Shown: positions 35,696-48,495, numbered from the stretch's first letter. The stretch: 63,123 nt of DNA from Entrophospora sp. SA101 (GCA_958430865.1 CAUDNR010002302.1:1-63123), one strand, 5' to 3'. Program-made: numbers and translations. The notes: generated from the letters alone by a model not told the origin.

Positions 35696-37344
35696 CACTG
35701 CCTGGAAGAAAGTATCGGGACACACATTTTTAATAATTATGCAAAATTTTACATAACAATAAATTATAAAAATAATATCATTTTGTGGCTTAAGTCTTTG
35801 AGAATATGCTTATAAAATGTCATGTTTCTAGCCTTCATTTATATTTTTTAATTTTAAAAATACAAACTTCAATTAAAATCACAATGATCAACCTTGTATA
35901 TTTTTTAATTTTACAATTTCTTAAAATTTTTCATATTAAAATTAAAAGAAATTTATATCAATATGTAGCTTAGGTTCTCAAGAATACTTATTTGAAATTT
36001 CATGACTTTACCATGGTTAGATATATTGTTATTTAAAATAAAGGATCTGTGCTAACATTGATGGATTAAAATTTTTTTGATCTAATTTTTTAAAAATGTC
36101 TAAAAATTCAGAATTGACTGAAACTGAACGAGGAAAAATATTAGGTCTTAGAATAGGTGGTAGTAGTATTAGAAAGATTTCAAAAATACTTAAAATTTCA
36201 AAATCTACTGTTCACAAAAATATTCAACGTTATGAGAATGCAGTGAGTCTAAAAAGCACATCAAGAAGTGGCCGTCCAAGGGCATTAAAAGTTAATGATC
36301 AAAAAATCCTGAAAGAGATTGTGACAAAAAAAAATCGTAGTTCTGCAGAAGAGATCCAAAAAGGTTTTGTTCAAGTAAGTGGCATTCAAGTATCAACAAA
36401 ACTATTCGAAAAAATTTGCATGAACTTGGAGTTTTTTCTAGAGTTGCTGCAATAAAGCCCTTATTAACAGAACAGCAAAGAGAAAATCGATTAAAGTGGT
36501 GTTTAGACAGAAGAGGTTGGACTGTGAGACAATGGAAAAATATCATCTGGAGTGATGAATCCCGTTTTAAAATTTTTAGGAGTGATGGACTATCTTGAGT
36601 TTGGAGGAAAAATGGCAAACGTTACAATATTGAGAATATCAGACTGTCTGTTAAACATGATGGTGGTGGAATAATGGTGTGGGGGGTATTTTTCTGGAAA
36701 GGGATTAGGACCTCTAGTAAAAGTATATGGACAGATGAATAATCAGGATTATATTGAAATTTTGGAAAATAATTTGATGCCATTAATTGCAACACAATTT
36801 CATAATAGAGGTTACAAATTTCAAGATGATAATGCACCAGTGCACACAGCAAATAATGTAATCATTTGGATGAGAGAAAAAAATATTGTGACATTACCTG
36901 ATTGGCCATCCCAGTCTCCTGATCTCAATCCGATTGAACACCTTTGGGATGAGTTGGAAAGGAGATTGAAAAAACGTGAAATTTATCCCAAAAATGCTCG
37001 AGAATTGGAACTTGCTTTGCAAGAGGAATGGTCTGAAATTCCTCAAACAGTTTATCACAAATTGATTGAAAGGAAAATAGAGGAATGCATTGCTAATGGG
37101 TGGCCAACACGGTATTGATTTATTTGTTTATGATCAACAGTAAAAATTTTTAAAAATTTAAATTTAATTGAAGTTCGTATTTTTAAAATTAAAAAATATA
37201 AATGAAGGCCAAAAACATGAAATTTTATAAGCGCATTCACCAAAATCTAAGCTACGTTTTGATAAAAATTTTATGTATAATTATTATGTGAGTTTTTGTG
37301 TAATTATTAAAAACAGGTGTCCCGATACTTTCTTCCAGGCAGTG
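35696..37344 (+). mobile_element. Tc1-like DNA transposon, copy 2 (1,649 bp)
   Basis: Same terminal inverted repeats as copy 1 (CACTGCCTGG...CCAGGCAGTG) with TA on both sides. It differs from copy 1 by scattered substitutions and indels, including about 20 extra bp near 35925-35945. The right flank (ATTATACAAATTATTGGG) is unrelated to that of copy 1. Confidence 0.88.
36096..37118 (+). pseudogene. Tc1-like transposase, copy 2, lightly broken
   Basis: The N-terminal half is open (MSKNSELTETERGKILGLR; HTH with ISKSTVHKNIQRYEN). A one-base deletion near 36400, a TGA after DGLS near 36598 and a shift in a G-run near 36685 break it. The C-terminal half is open from about 36735: FQDDNAPVHTA, then SPDLNPIEHLWDELERRL, ending at 37118. 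I count 35 residues between the Asp of DDN and the Glu of PIE, against the usual 34 of Tc1. It is better preserved than copy 1 but not functional as read. Confidence 0.85.
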
Positions 37345-37439
37345 TATATTATACAAATTATTGGGTAACAAATGGAGGGCATCTACATATAAGAACAGGA
37401 ACAAAACCATGTATACATGATAAAGAATCATCCCCATCT

Positions 37440-38475
37440 TTGATTTTTTTTTTTTAGATGGATCAACAATGTTGCTTCTTCAGATGATATAAATGCAAAA
37501 AATATATTATTAAATCTTTTAATACAAGTTTTTAAAAATTTTAATACAGAAGTTTCTACCAAATCTATAGTACAAGATTTCACATCAACAGAATCCATAG
37601 TAGAAGAATCCTCCATATCTTCTAATAATTTAATAGTTCCTAGACCAACTTTATTTCTTTTAAGTGTAGTATTTAGAGCAAATAAAATATCTATAAATGA
37701 AAATTTACAATCAAATTAATTACAAATGGAATCATATATAAAATTTAGTAAATCTTTAGCAACATCTGTATGGAAATCACATACCCAACTCATAGAAAAT
37801 AAAGAAACATTAGAGAACCTGCCACACTTGCTGAATTTTACGAAAAGATTTTAATGACCTTATTTTTTGGCTTATTTATGATCTAGAAGAAAAAAAATAT
37901 GATGCAATAAAAAGAAAAAAAAAACAATGCAAATTACCTCTGCCTGTGTTCAATGAATCTAATGTAATAAAGCTCACTACATTTTGGCATAGTAATATTA
38001 ATATTTGCTTTTCCTAATGCTTTACACAAGTGATGTTGTCATTATGCCAGAAACCAAGACTGATGCCTTATCTATATTAAATATTACAAAAAGTCCATGT
38101 TGTTCCACATACAGATACATCTAAAAGAGTAGAAGAAATAGAAGAAATATAAGAAGATGCAATGAATATGGAATTAGCAAAGGTTTCAGAAATGCCTATC
38201 CAACAGCCAGAAATATCAAATCAAATTGAAAAGGATGTTCCAGTACCTTCTACCTCAAATTTAATTTTACCAGATCTAATTGTAATTCGAAGAAGGGTGT
38301 TTTCAGATGAAGAAAAAGAAATCCTTAAAAAGTTAGATCAACATACATAATTTTTGCCTGCAAGTTTTGTTGAAGAATATTGATGGAATTAAAAAATTAT
38401 TCAAGTTCTTGGACTTAAAACAAATTAAAGATCATTGGTATAATAAATACAAAAGAAACAAAAATACTTAACTTT
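37440..38475 (+). pseudogene. Degenerate unknown gene with SANT/Myb-like end
   Basis: After a polypyrimidine-AG at about 37455, a frame reads WINNVASSDDINAKNILLNL and continues to about 37718. Homologous-looking but shifted pieces follow (KSLATSVWKSHTQL; LIFWLIYDLEEKK). From 38162 an intact 62-residue frame ends in RRVFSDEEKEILKKLDQHT. After a stop come FLPASFVEEY and LGLKQIKDHWYNKYKRN. Acidic FSDEEKEIL followed by KIKDHWYNKYKR suggests a SANT/Myb-like domain. Many stops; the family is not identified. Confidence 0.4.
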
Positions 38476-39049
38476 TTTTTTTCTATTTCTAATTCATCAA
38501 ATAAATAATATACCTATAGAATTTATTATTTTAAATAATTGATATACTTAGTCCATTCAATTTATTCATTTTTTTTGTTAATTGTAAAAAAAGATTCAGT
38601 GAATGATCTTTATGTGAATAATATTAAAAGTCTCTGAAAGAGTTTTCGTGAGCCTCTCTAAAACTTATTAACCAACACCCCCTATAAAGTAATAACCATA
38701 TGAAAGCTTAAAGTATTCTATACCTTGTATGTTACTATCAAGTCTTTTAAAGCGATATTGGTAGATAATCACAACTTTGAAGTGAAAAAGCACCACTACT
38801 TTTAAATAGCCATAGCTTTATATAGAGAGCGTTCTCAGATATAAAAATATATGATTAGAAAGCTTAAATGGTGTAGTTTCTTTTTATCTTAATAGTGAAG
38901 TTCGAGTTTATTATTAGAAAGTCGAGATATTTTTAAAACCCGATTTGTTACACGGATTTGAAATTTTAATTTCACATATGAAATTACACTCTCTGTGACA
39001 TGTCCCACGACTGGTATATATTAATTTGAAAAATTTTTTTTTTTGATTT
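38476..39049. other. Intergenic, nothing recognised
   Basis: AT-rich DNA without an open frame of interest or a clear repeat. Confidence 0.4.
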
Positions 39050-39670
39050 TCTTTATTGATTTTAACAATGATCTAATAATTATAGTAATAACAAGTAAAT
39101 AAATAAATTGTAAGAGAGGAAGTTGACATATATACTCGCTCACCTCCCAAAAGTCCCAAAAAAATTTTATTTTAATATTTTGTAGAGCCACCATTACTAT
39201 TAATGCATACTCGATATTAAATATTATATTATTTATCAATTTTATTCTCAAATTTTTGAGTGGGTTCCGCTCATAGATGTTCAAGTCAGGAGACTGTGAA
39301 AGCCAACTAACTAGTGTTCTAACTTTATTTTCTTGAATCTAAGCAACTACATCTCGTACGGTATGCATAACGGCATTGTCATCTTGAAAATGATAATCTC
39401 TGCCATTATATTTTTTCCATTTATCCGTGATTCCTTCTACTAAAACTAAGCACCACTTAAGTAGACTCTCCTTTTGTATAAAGGTCTTTGTGCTGGAATG
39501 TGAGAAGAAAAACCAAGGTTACGCAATGATTTAGGATTGTCTTCTATGTTTTTTTCAAACCTTTGTTAAAGTGCTATGTGGTTTTTTATGGACAAGTTTG
39601 AGCTCCCAGGTCGAGGTGTACCAAAATATTATGGATTATGGACTGGTATTCCAAGGACTTTACTAAATTC
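39050..39670 (-). pseudogene. Second Tc1/mariner transposase relic
   Basis: On the minus strand, SLLKWCLVLVEGITDKWK and FQDDNAVMHTVRDVV precede LSQSPDLNIYERNPLKNLR (about 39480 down to 39230). These correspond to the second Asp motif and the SPDLNPIE motif of Tc1-like enzymes. The Pro of NPIE is lost and stops interrupt the frame. A GTPRPGSSNL phrase near 39610 may be the GRPR linker. It is more decayed than, and different from, the elements at 14420 and 35696. Confidence 0.6.
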
Positions 39671-41713
39671 TTTCTCGCTATTACACTATTAAAGTTTTGG
39701 ATGATTTTGTTAGAATGACTCATCTAACCGCAAATATTTACATAATAATAATCAATCTTTCATTTGATTTGTATATACACAAAAATCTTTTTTCGCCGTG
39801 TAACTGTCTATATAGCACAAATTTAGAGATTATATTTTTGTCACGCACAAAATATGCGCTAACCAAGATTTTATACAACAACTGTGCTAAGTAAACAGGA
39901 TCTTATAGTGATATATTATGTAAAAAAAACTTGAATTTTGGACAGAGAACCCCGGAACTGTTTTTGCTAGTCTAGAGAATTCCCCAATATATATTATTAT
40001 TTGCTTAATCTCTACAATTGCGTATAATATACGTATAATATTTGTTACTGTTTTCCGGATGTAACCTCAGTTTCAAATGATTCGTATGCGGTTTCTCCAC
40101 TTCGTTTAGCGAAAGAACAATTTTAGTGAGGAGGGAAAATCAAGTAATTATTAGAAATTTTTTTTTAAATTTGTTTTTTATTGTCATAGTTTATATCGTT
40201 CATAAATATTTAATTGGTTTTTAGTGTTGACTATAGAGTAATCAGCATCCCGATAATCAAATGTTTGTTTCGGAACCTAGTTCGTGTTTATAGGCCTTCG
40301 GACAAACAGACGATCTGTAGAACAAAACCTTGAGTCGTGAAGATGTTGGTGTAACGTGAACTCATGATGTCCCAAGAAGATCAGACTGTTTTGGCGGATG
40401 GTTTTGGTCTTATGCAAGGGTTGTGAGTTTAGGAATCCGTTGGATCTCATTGGAGATGCCTATCCGACGAGAAACAGAATCTCCTAACTCCTGCAAGTTT
40501 TGTACAAATTAATTTCCAAATGAATGTACGAAGATTGGGTGTACAGTTAGTAAGAATTGTTATGCGACCGTTATTATTATTATAATAATTATTATCATCG
40601 ATTTAATGTAAAAAAAAACCACGTCTATTCAAATATTATTATATTTTTCTATCCGTAATCCAGAGCCGGTTAAAGTTGTGCTTGGCTGTTGAAATAAAAA
40701 GAAATTATAATGTTAATATTTTTTGTATGCAGTAAATTTTCCCGGCTGCAAATATATATTAATATAGTCTTTTAAGTAAATAATAACTAAAATCGTTTCG
40801 AATTATGAACAATAATAAATAATATAGTCCGTTTTTATTTCTCACAAGTCTAGCTCAAGTCAAGGGTAAATACAGCCATTTTTGTGTAAAAGTTAGTTTG
40901 CAGGAATAATTAGGCTAAAATCCTCCATATGTTTTCTTTTTTTTTACTTTCTCTCCAGAAATTCAAAACAATGTGACCTTGTTCTTGAACTAATCGGCAG
41001 TGTTAGTGGTAATTACCGTGTGTATATAAACAAGTGTACAAGTAAGAGATGATCTTTTCTTTTTTTAAAAGATAACTCTCCAGTAGCCAAACATCCAATG
41101 TTAATATCCTTCATTAGAGTTATCTTTGTCTTTCTATGATCTGTGATCTTAAGATAATGTGTCGATTTTCTATGACCAATATATTTCAAACCACATCTAA
41201 TATTAATTGTAAGTAAGTATATAAATTTTGTGATAGCAAATGGCAATATATTCACCAGACTGTCTATTCACATATCAGTAGTTAACGCTAGGATGTCCAC
41301 ATCTTCGAACAACAGGCAATGGGAATAAACGAATGCACATGTTCCTTTTGTTACTAAAAGTATTAAATTCTCGTCAGAATCCAGAGTAGTTCGTTCCCAA
41401 TAACAAGCGCTAAAACTGATCATGCACATAAACGATTGGCAACTCGCATTTGTTATTATTTTGACATTACCATTACCTATTCTATATATAGATGAACAAT
41501 CTATCTTACTATTTATAACTAACCTTTTTTTTTTCAAACTAAAAAAAATGAATTGATTTAAAAAATAGAGAGAAAAGAATTCAAGAATTTATGACGTTAA
41601 TTTAAATATTCTAAAATAAATTCCGGGGTTTTTATATTTATGTGTCCCAACAATATATTTTTTTTCAAAGAAAAAAATTAAAAAAAAACAAATTATAATA
41701 AAATAATAAAAAG
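39671..41713. other. Intergenic, boundary to the gene-dense block
   Basis: No recognised gene. Minus-strand frames at 41013-41255 and 41268-41537 have no domain and unusual composition. The stretch 40240-40520 is less AT-rich than its surroundings but encodes nothing recognisable. Confidence 0.4.
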
Positions 41714-42922
41714 ATGTCAAAACCTAAAGAAAAAAGTCTTGCAACCCATTTTCTCGCAGGTGGTGGAGCTGGTTTAACGGAGGCATTATGTTGTCATCCG
41801 TTGGATACAATTAAAGTGAGAATGCAGTTAAGTAAAAAGGTAAATAATAATATCAATTATTAAATACATAAACATATATATTATTGCATTTATCTATATA
41901 TTGCACATCTAATACACACACACACACACACACATATATATGTGAATAATAGGCACAAAGGCCAAATTTCATTACAGTAGCAATTAATATCATACGAAGG
42001 GAAACACCTTTAGGTTTATATAAAGGTTTAGGTGCCGTGGTTACTGGGATTGTGCCAAAGATGGCTATTCGTTTCTCAAGTTTTGAAATGTATAAAGGAT
42101 GGTTCGCTAATAAAACAACAGGAAAGGTTTCAACAAGTGCTACATTCTTATGTATGTATGATTTCATTAAAAAAAAATTTTTATTTGTTTATTTATATGA
42201 TTAATTTAATTTCTTGATTTCTTGCTATATAGCTGGGCTTTTAGCTGGTACCACAGAAGCAGTATTTGTTGTTACTCCCATGGATGTGATTAAGATTCGG
42301 TTACAAGCTCAACAACATTCTATGACTGATCCATTAGACATTCCGAAATATCGTAATGCGGCACATGCAGCATTCACGATTGTTAAGGAGGAAGGTATTT
42401 TGACTTTATACCGTGGAGTTACATTGACGGCTCTTAGACAAGCAACGAATCAAGCAGTAAATTTTACAGTGTATCAAGAAATGAAAAAATTAATGAAAAG
42501 ATTACAAGAAACAAGAGAAGGACAAGAATTACCAAGTTACCAACATTTATTAATGGGTGGATTAAGTGGTGCAATGGGTAAATTAATTTTTTGCTTTCGA
42601 TAATAATATCATTACTATTATTCTTAATACCAAAACGATTTTATTATTTCTAGGTCCAATTGCGAATGCACCAATTGATACAATAAAAACTCGTATTCAA
42701 CGTGCACAAAGCACAGAAACAGGATGGAAAAGATTTAAATCAGTTACAGGTTCATTAATCAAGAATGAAGGTTATTTAGCTTTTTATAAAGGACTGTTTC
42801 CTCGTTTAATGCGTGTGGGAGTGGGACAAGCTGTTACTTTTGCTGCTTATGAAAGAATTAAAATTTATATAGATATATTCTCTAAAAAAGGGATTTTTAG
42901 TACAATTGATGATTCAATGTGA
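41714..42922 (+). CDS. SFC1: Mitochondrial succinate/fumarate carrier
   Basis: Exons 41714-41839, 41953-42151, 42233-42577 and 42654-42922 join in phase to 312 residues (yeast Sfc1 about 322). The three carrier signatures are present: CHPLDTIKVRMQ, TPMDVIKIRLQ and APIDTIKTRIQ. Family-specific stretches such as LYKGLGAVV..IVPKMAIRFSS and LYRGVTLTALRQATNQ match Sfc1/Acr1 rather than other carriers. The protein sits in the inner mitochondrial membrane and exchanges cytosolic succinate for fumarate, linking the glyoxylate cycle to gluconeogenesis. Intron 1 holds a (CA)n/(TA)n microsatellite. Confidence 0.93.
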
Positions 42923-43271
42923 AAAATGAATAAATATATATTAATATATATATATATATATAAATATACTAATAACTATTATAACTATTTACTATTATTT
43001 AAATTAATTAATTAATAAAATTGAAATATATAGAATATTTAATTTTTAAAGATTTTTTTATTATCATTGTTTGTTTGTTAATATTGTAGATTTTTAGAAT
43101 TTTCATTTTTGTCAATGAATGGATCCACGAATTTAATATTGTTTTAATTTACTATTGTATTTTTTTTTTTTTATAAATACTAATATAATACTCTCAAATT
43201 TAACAAAAAAAATTTTTTTTCAAATTCTAAAAAACACAAATAAATATACTTCCTTTATTAAACAAGAAACC

Positions 43272-44294
43272 ATGTCATTAGATGAACGGGATTCATCAAA
43301 TGAATATAAAACAAAACCGTTACTAGAAAAAAATGATGTCGACGACTATGGAATTTTGGATGGAAAACATACACCACAAAACATTGCATTATATAGTTAT
43401 TTATTTGGAGTTGTAACTGGCGGATCTATTGCAATTGCATATTACTCTGAAACTATTCCTCAACTTGGTGTCTTCTTTGCTACATTATCTATTTTTCATA
43501 TATTAGAATATATCATAACAGCAATGTACAATTCAGACAAATTATCATTAGATTGTAAATATATTTATTATATATAGAAGATTTATTTTAAATAATTATA
43601 ATTATGATATCTAATATTATAATTATATATATATTATTAGCATTTTTATTGAATAATGGTAGGCCATATCATATCGCACATACAGCAGGAGTTTTAGAGT
43701 ATTCCATAGAATTATTTTTTTTCCCTAATTTAAAAACAATAAGGTTGTTTCATTATACAGGTAAAGAGTTTAAAAATGATCATCATCACAACTTGATAGT
43801 GTTTTATTATAAATAGTAATAATAGTATATTTATAATGTGATTAGGTTTTGCATTAATACTGATCGGACAAACCGCAAGAACTTTAGCGATGTGTCATGC
43901 TAAATCCAATTTCACTCATAGTATTCAATATGTAAAAAGACAAGAACATACACTTGTCACCACAAGGATATACCGGTAAGTTGTATTATGTGATTGGTCC
44001 ATATGCAATATTATATTTTCTTATATTCCTTGTAATTAATTATATTCTTATATATCTTTACAATCTTATTATAGTTATTTAAGACATCCTTCATATTTTG
44101 GCTTTTATTGGTGGGCGGTTGGAACACAAATTTTTTTATGCAATCCTATCTGTTTAATTGGATTCCTGTTTGCTTTACATTCTTTCTTTAAAAATCGTAT
44201 CGATGAGGAAGAACCTTTATTAATCAAATTCTTTGGCAACGATTATATAGAATATCGAAAAAGAACACCTGTTTTAATTCCTTTTATCAAATAA
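43272..44294 (+). CDS. STE14: Protein-S-isoprenylcysteine O-methyltransferase
   Basis: Exons 43272-43554, 43641-43760, 43846-43975 and 44075-44294 give 250 residues (yeast Ste14 239). The start MSLDERDSS is chosen over an upstream in-frame ATG at 43155 whose extension is Lys/Asn/Phe-rich leader. Motifs: LNNGRPYHIAHTAGVLEY, GQTARTLAMCHAKSNFTH, YRYLRHPSYFGFYWWAVGTQ and the C-terminal RIDEEEPLLIKFFGNDYIEY with R/E residues that bind the methyl donor. Multi-pass ER enzyme that carboxyl-methylates prenylated CaaX proteins such as Ras and mating factors. It lies 349 bp downstream of SFC1 on the same strand. Confidence 0.93.
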
Positions 44295-44859
44295 TTTATA
44301 ATACAATAGTTTAATAATCATAATTTAATATTCAAAAAATTAAATTTAATAATAATGTTATTATTTTTTTTTTTTAATAATATATGTATATACTGTATAT
44401 ATATTTATCTTCACAATTTTTCAAATTCTTGTCGCAATGGATTTTGAATAAAATTTCTTTTTTGGTAATTTATAATTTTTTCCGTATCTTTTATGTAAAA
44501 TTTCTATAGCTGATAGTAATAGGGATGTAATACATTTGATACCATTGTCCTTAAATAAATTGCATCACCCAAGTAATGATAATACCAGGACCACCATGCA
44601 GAAATGAAAAATAAAAATAAAATGGTTTTATTCGAATAAACTTTCAATGTAATTCGAATACTCAAATTCATAACGAATAAAGTGAATAATTCGAATAAAC
44701 CTTATTCGAATAGAAACCCTACAAGAAGAATGGTAAATTTAGAACTGGTATCGGAATTTTCAAAATGCTAACACTAAGGCTCATAATCGTGTAGTTTTCC
44801 GCCAATTTGAATTCCCGTGAGAATATTCGACATCCACCAAAATTAAAATATTTAGGCAT
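44295..44859. other. Intergenic with a possible lost gene end
   Basis: On the minus strand, about 44510 down to 44414, a frame ends IINYQKRNFIQNPLRQEFEKL then stop, which looks like a genuine C-terminus without its gene. At 44615-44710 the word ATTCGAAT recurs in both orientations, suggesting a foldback insertion. Neither is firmly assigned. Confidence 0.3.
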
Positions 44860-45523
44860 ATGAGATATCCAGACGATATATATTTTGAACATCCACAAAA
44901 TGTATCTGTTATGACTTATCGAGGCCATAGTGTACTAAGGACATTGATTCGTTGTCATTTCTCACCTGCTAGCACTGGTCACAGGTAATTACTATAGTTA
45001 TAATTAAAATTATATATAGAATAATTTTATATTGAGGTACATTATTATTGTTGGAGAAATATAGTTTTATTTTAAATTAATAAATAAATAACTTTTTTAA
45101 ATAGCTATTTATATACAGGTTCTGAAGATGGTTGTATTAGAGTAAGTAGTAATTTTAATATTTAAGATATACAGTCGATTTAATCAATATTATTATTATT
45201 ATTATTAGATTTTTAGTCTTGATGGACGTGTAATTCAAACTTTGGATGTATCAAAAGCCAAAAAACAAAAAAATTATTATAATTATTTTTATAATGGTCG
45301 TAATGAGCTATTACTTTATAGACCAGTTACTAGGGATGCTAGTTGGCACCCTTATTTACCTATTATAAGTTCAACCAATTGGTCTGGTTCAAATTTAACT
45401 TTGGGAACCATTGTTTTGCATTCTTATAGTGAGCCTGATTCAGATATTTGTGAAGAAGAAGAAGAAGAAGAAGAAGAAGAATACGATGACGAGGACGAGA
45501 AGGTTGAAGAAATGCTTTATTGA
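44860..45523 (+). CDS. DCAF11-like WD-repeat protein, 5'-truncated
   Basis: Exons 44860-44984, 45105-45141 and 45209-45523 join in phase to 158 residues. MTYRGHSVLRTLIRCHFSPA, then YLYTGSEDGCIRIF and DASWHPYLPIISSTNW, match the last WD repeats of DCAF11/LEC14B proteins, substrate receptors of CUL4-DDB1 ligases. Family members usually exceed 450 residues. No upstream WD repeats were found in the 560 bp back to STE14, so this is a 3' fragment or a gene with a displaced 5' part. The C-terminus is a (GAA)n-encoded Glu run. Confidence 0.7.
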
Positions 45524-45688
45524 GCGGAGGAGAAGATGAAATGATGATGTTATTTAATTATTTTAATTTTAAAATTTGTATAATAATATAATAAATTTTG
45601 TAATATTTTTCTTTGCTATGTATTATATATATATATAAATATAATTTTTTATTTATAATAACAATAATTAAATTCCTATAAATAAAAA

Positions 45689-46975
45689 TTATTTTGGATT
45701 AACTCTTGCACGAGTATCACCACCAGTACTCATTCTACTACCACCGCTATTACTACCAGTACCAACTCTACCTAAACTGTTGTTACTACTGCTACTACTA
45801 CTTCCAACACCGCTACCAACATCGGCTTTTCTTTGAGCAATTCTTTTATTTATAAATTTTTTTGCATATTCATGACCTTTCTCTGTTACACAAAACATAC
45901 GCTTTTGTTCACTATGCCATAGCACTATATTTAGCTTCCTGCAGTATTTTAAAAGCATATCAAAGTCTGCTTGAGTTCTAAAATCATTATACAAATATCC
46001 TGGAAATAATAATAAAGGTAATCAATTAATTAAATGATATATAAATAAAAAGTGTTGTCTGTTTATTTTTTATATATTACCGTCATCAATAGACAATCTA
46101 TTACGTTCTATCTCCCATAATCTAACTTGATCTACAACTGTAGGTGGTAGTAACGGCATTTGTTTTTTCATTTGTGGATGTGCGTGACTTGTTAGATACG
46201 ATATTATCTTTTTCATTAAAAAAATTTTTATTAGAAAAAAAACATATAAACTCGTATTTATTGGTTATTTTACATACTTGATTAGCAGTGATTCCGTGCC
46301 TTAAAGCTGATCTAATACTATCTCTTGTTATATTAGCATATACCATATTTGCAAATCTACTTTGCAATTCACAAAATAATTTTATAACTGAAATCTGTAA
46401 TAATGATTCTTTTATTTTTTTATTTTGGAAAAAAAATAATATTAAAACATCAATATATTCATCATGATATATATTAAATATAAAATAATTACCAGTATAA
46501 GCATATAATTTATAATTGGTTTCAATAATGATGAATCCTTGATCATTAACTCCGCTTTCATTTCCACCAGTAGTAACATATGACGATGATGATGACGACG
46601 ATCCACCAACTAAACTAGTGGATCCAATAGCTGAATTTCCCGATGTTAAAGTTGTAGCCAATCTTGTTGGATAATATCTTGAAGAGGTTTTCTTAATTAT
46701 TATTAGGATATATATAGTATAATTAAATAACAAAATATTTTTTGGGTAAAGGAACATTTTTAATTTATTTTATTTTTACCTTTCTTCTATAAGCTAAACC
46801 AAAATTAATTAAATCATCAAGTAACCATTTTTGAGTTTCAGTTAATTTATCAATTAAATATGCCTTTCCTAATTCTAAACTTCCCAACATGAAAAAAAAA
46901 TTTAAAACTTCCACTACATTCATATTCAACATCTATATATAAATTATAATAAAATTTTTTAAATATATTATAATT

Positions 46976-47008
<33 letters not shown>

Positions 47009-48011
47009 TATAAATGTGCATTACTTGATCAGCTAATTCTAAATATTGTAATAAAAATGCCCAAACTTGTGTATTGACATCTTGTAATAAAAATTGAAAT
47101 CCTTTATTGGTAATTTCATATTCTCCTTTGCTATTATTATAAAAAAATTTAAATATATTTATTTGTTATATTATTCAGAAATTTTATTTGAAGAAAAAAC
47201 ACCTTACTGCTCTTTCATTAATTGTGATCTGATTAATATATTTAAAACACCTTTACTTGGCTCATTCCGATTTTCTGTACCAACCATGAAATGTAATATT
47301 TCTTCCCATTGTTTCATAGCATAATTATCTAAAAATGCTACTATATTATTTGGTATATATCTTCCATGTGTTGAAGATGGTGTACCAAAACTCTGATGAT
47401 CTCCTCTAATTATTATTTTTTTTTAAAAGTTATCTTTTTAATATTTTAATTAGAAAATATTATAATAATTATTCAAGATAACTACCCTCCAGTTAAACAG
47501 TTTTGATGACTTGTTTGAAATTGAGGATTCATTATCATTCTTCCATCTTTTTCTATTAATATATGTAATTTTGACAATTTTTCTAATGCATCCTCAAATC
47601 TGCTATTAAAAACATAATTCTTTTTAATATTTCTATAAAAAAATATTTATAATTATATTTGATCAAGATTAAACCTACAGTATTGCTTCCTCTTGATTTT
47701 TAACCATTAGTTTTAAATCATCCTTTGTAATACTTAATTCAGTTGGTGGTATAAATAATAATGTCATCACAAAATGTCTTGCTAATGGTGGTAAAAGCCT
47801 TTAATAACATATAATTATTATATATATCGAAAAAATTAAATTTTTTGGTTTTCATGTTATAAAGAAAGAAAAAATGTATATATATATATATAAATTACCT
47901 GAAAATAGCTAAACATGTAGCAGGTTCTCTGTACAAGCTATCTAAAGTGTTTGTTGGTAAGGCTTCTAAATATTCATAAATATTATTTTTAAAATGTGAT
48001 AAAGAATGCAT
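45689..48011 (-). CDS. TFB2: TFIIH subunit Tfb2 (p52)
   Basis: Ten exons in phase: 47899-48011, 47679-47798, 47486-47602, 47208-47405, 47025-47130, 46780-46932, 46493-46691, 46278-46408, 46081-46207 and 45689-45999, giving 524 residues. Recognisable p52 blocks: LDSLYREPATCLAIFR, LLPPLARHFVM, WEEILHFMVG, GFQFLLQDVNTQVWAFLLQY, then FIIIETNYKLYAYT, ITRDSIRSALRHGITANQII and the C-terminal GYLYNDFRTQADFDMLLKYC. Tfb2 anchors and stimulates the XPB/Ssl2 ATPase in TFIIH for promoter opening and nucleotide excision repair. Exons 8 and 9 use A-rich acceptors (AATAAAAG, GAAAAAG). A Ser-rich insert lies mid-protein and a Ser/Gly tail ends it. It converges with the DCAF11-like gene (165 bp between stops). 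Confidence 0.93.
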
Positions 48012-48460
48012 CTTTGTAAAATTTTTGTATATATCTTTAGAAAATCAAGTCTAATTAATAATAATTTTTTTTTTGTGTTCAATGTTTTGTTTATTTACAA
48101 TATCAAAATTTATTTATTATTATGAATATTCGAATATATTTAAAATCATTCCGAGTATTCATAATTATTTTGGTCAATAATTTTTCCCTTATAATTTGGA
48201 ATTATTTTGGATATTTATTTGTATTGTCAAAATGATTGAGTGTTTGAAGTATCCACAAATATTCGGAAATAATTACGAGCATCCATAATTGTATTCGAAT
48301 GGGACAGGAATTACGGTTAGGAACTTTTAATCATCATAATTTTAAAAACTTTATCTACTTGAGCATATTAAATATCACCTTAATTTCCTTTACCCAGTTT
48401 TTAGCATATCAAGATATATCAAAAAAAAATCCACTCAAGGATGTGACCTTATAAAATATA

Positions 48461-48495
<35 letters not shown>

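Larger units (their letters stand above)
31441..35805. repeat. Large duplicated segment, copy 2
   Basis: Apparently identical to 10165-14529 (offset 21,276), except for A against G near the gap edge at 31452. It starts directly at the N gap and passes into a Tc1 copy that differs from that of copy 1 from 35806 onward. Confidence 0.85.

Noticed and set aside
40240..40520. Less AT-rich island before the gene-dense block
   Set aside because: No open frame, RNA motif or repeat found; base composition alone is not a feature.
41013..41537. Two adjacent minus-strand frames before SFC1
   Set aside because: No homology recognised and no plausible splice joining; likely chance.
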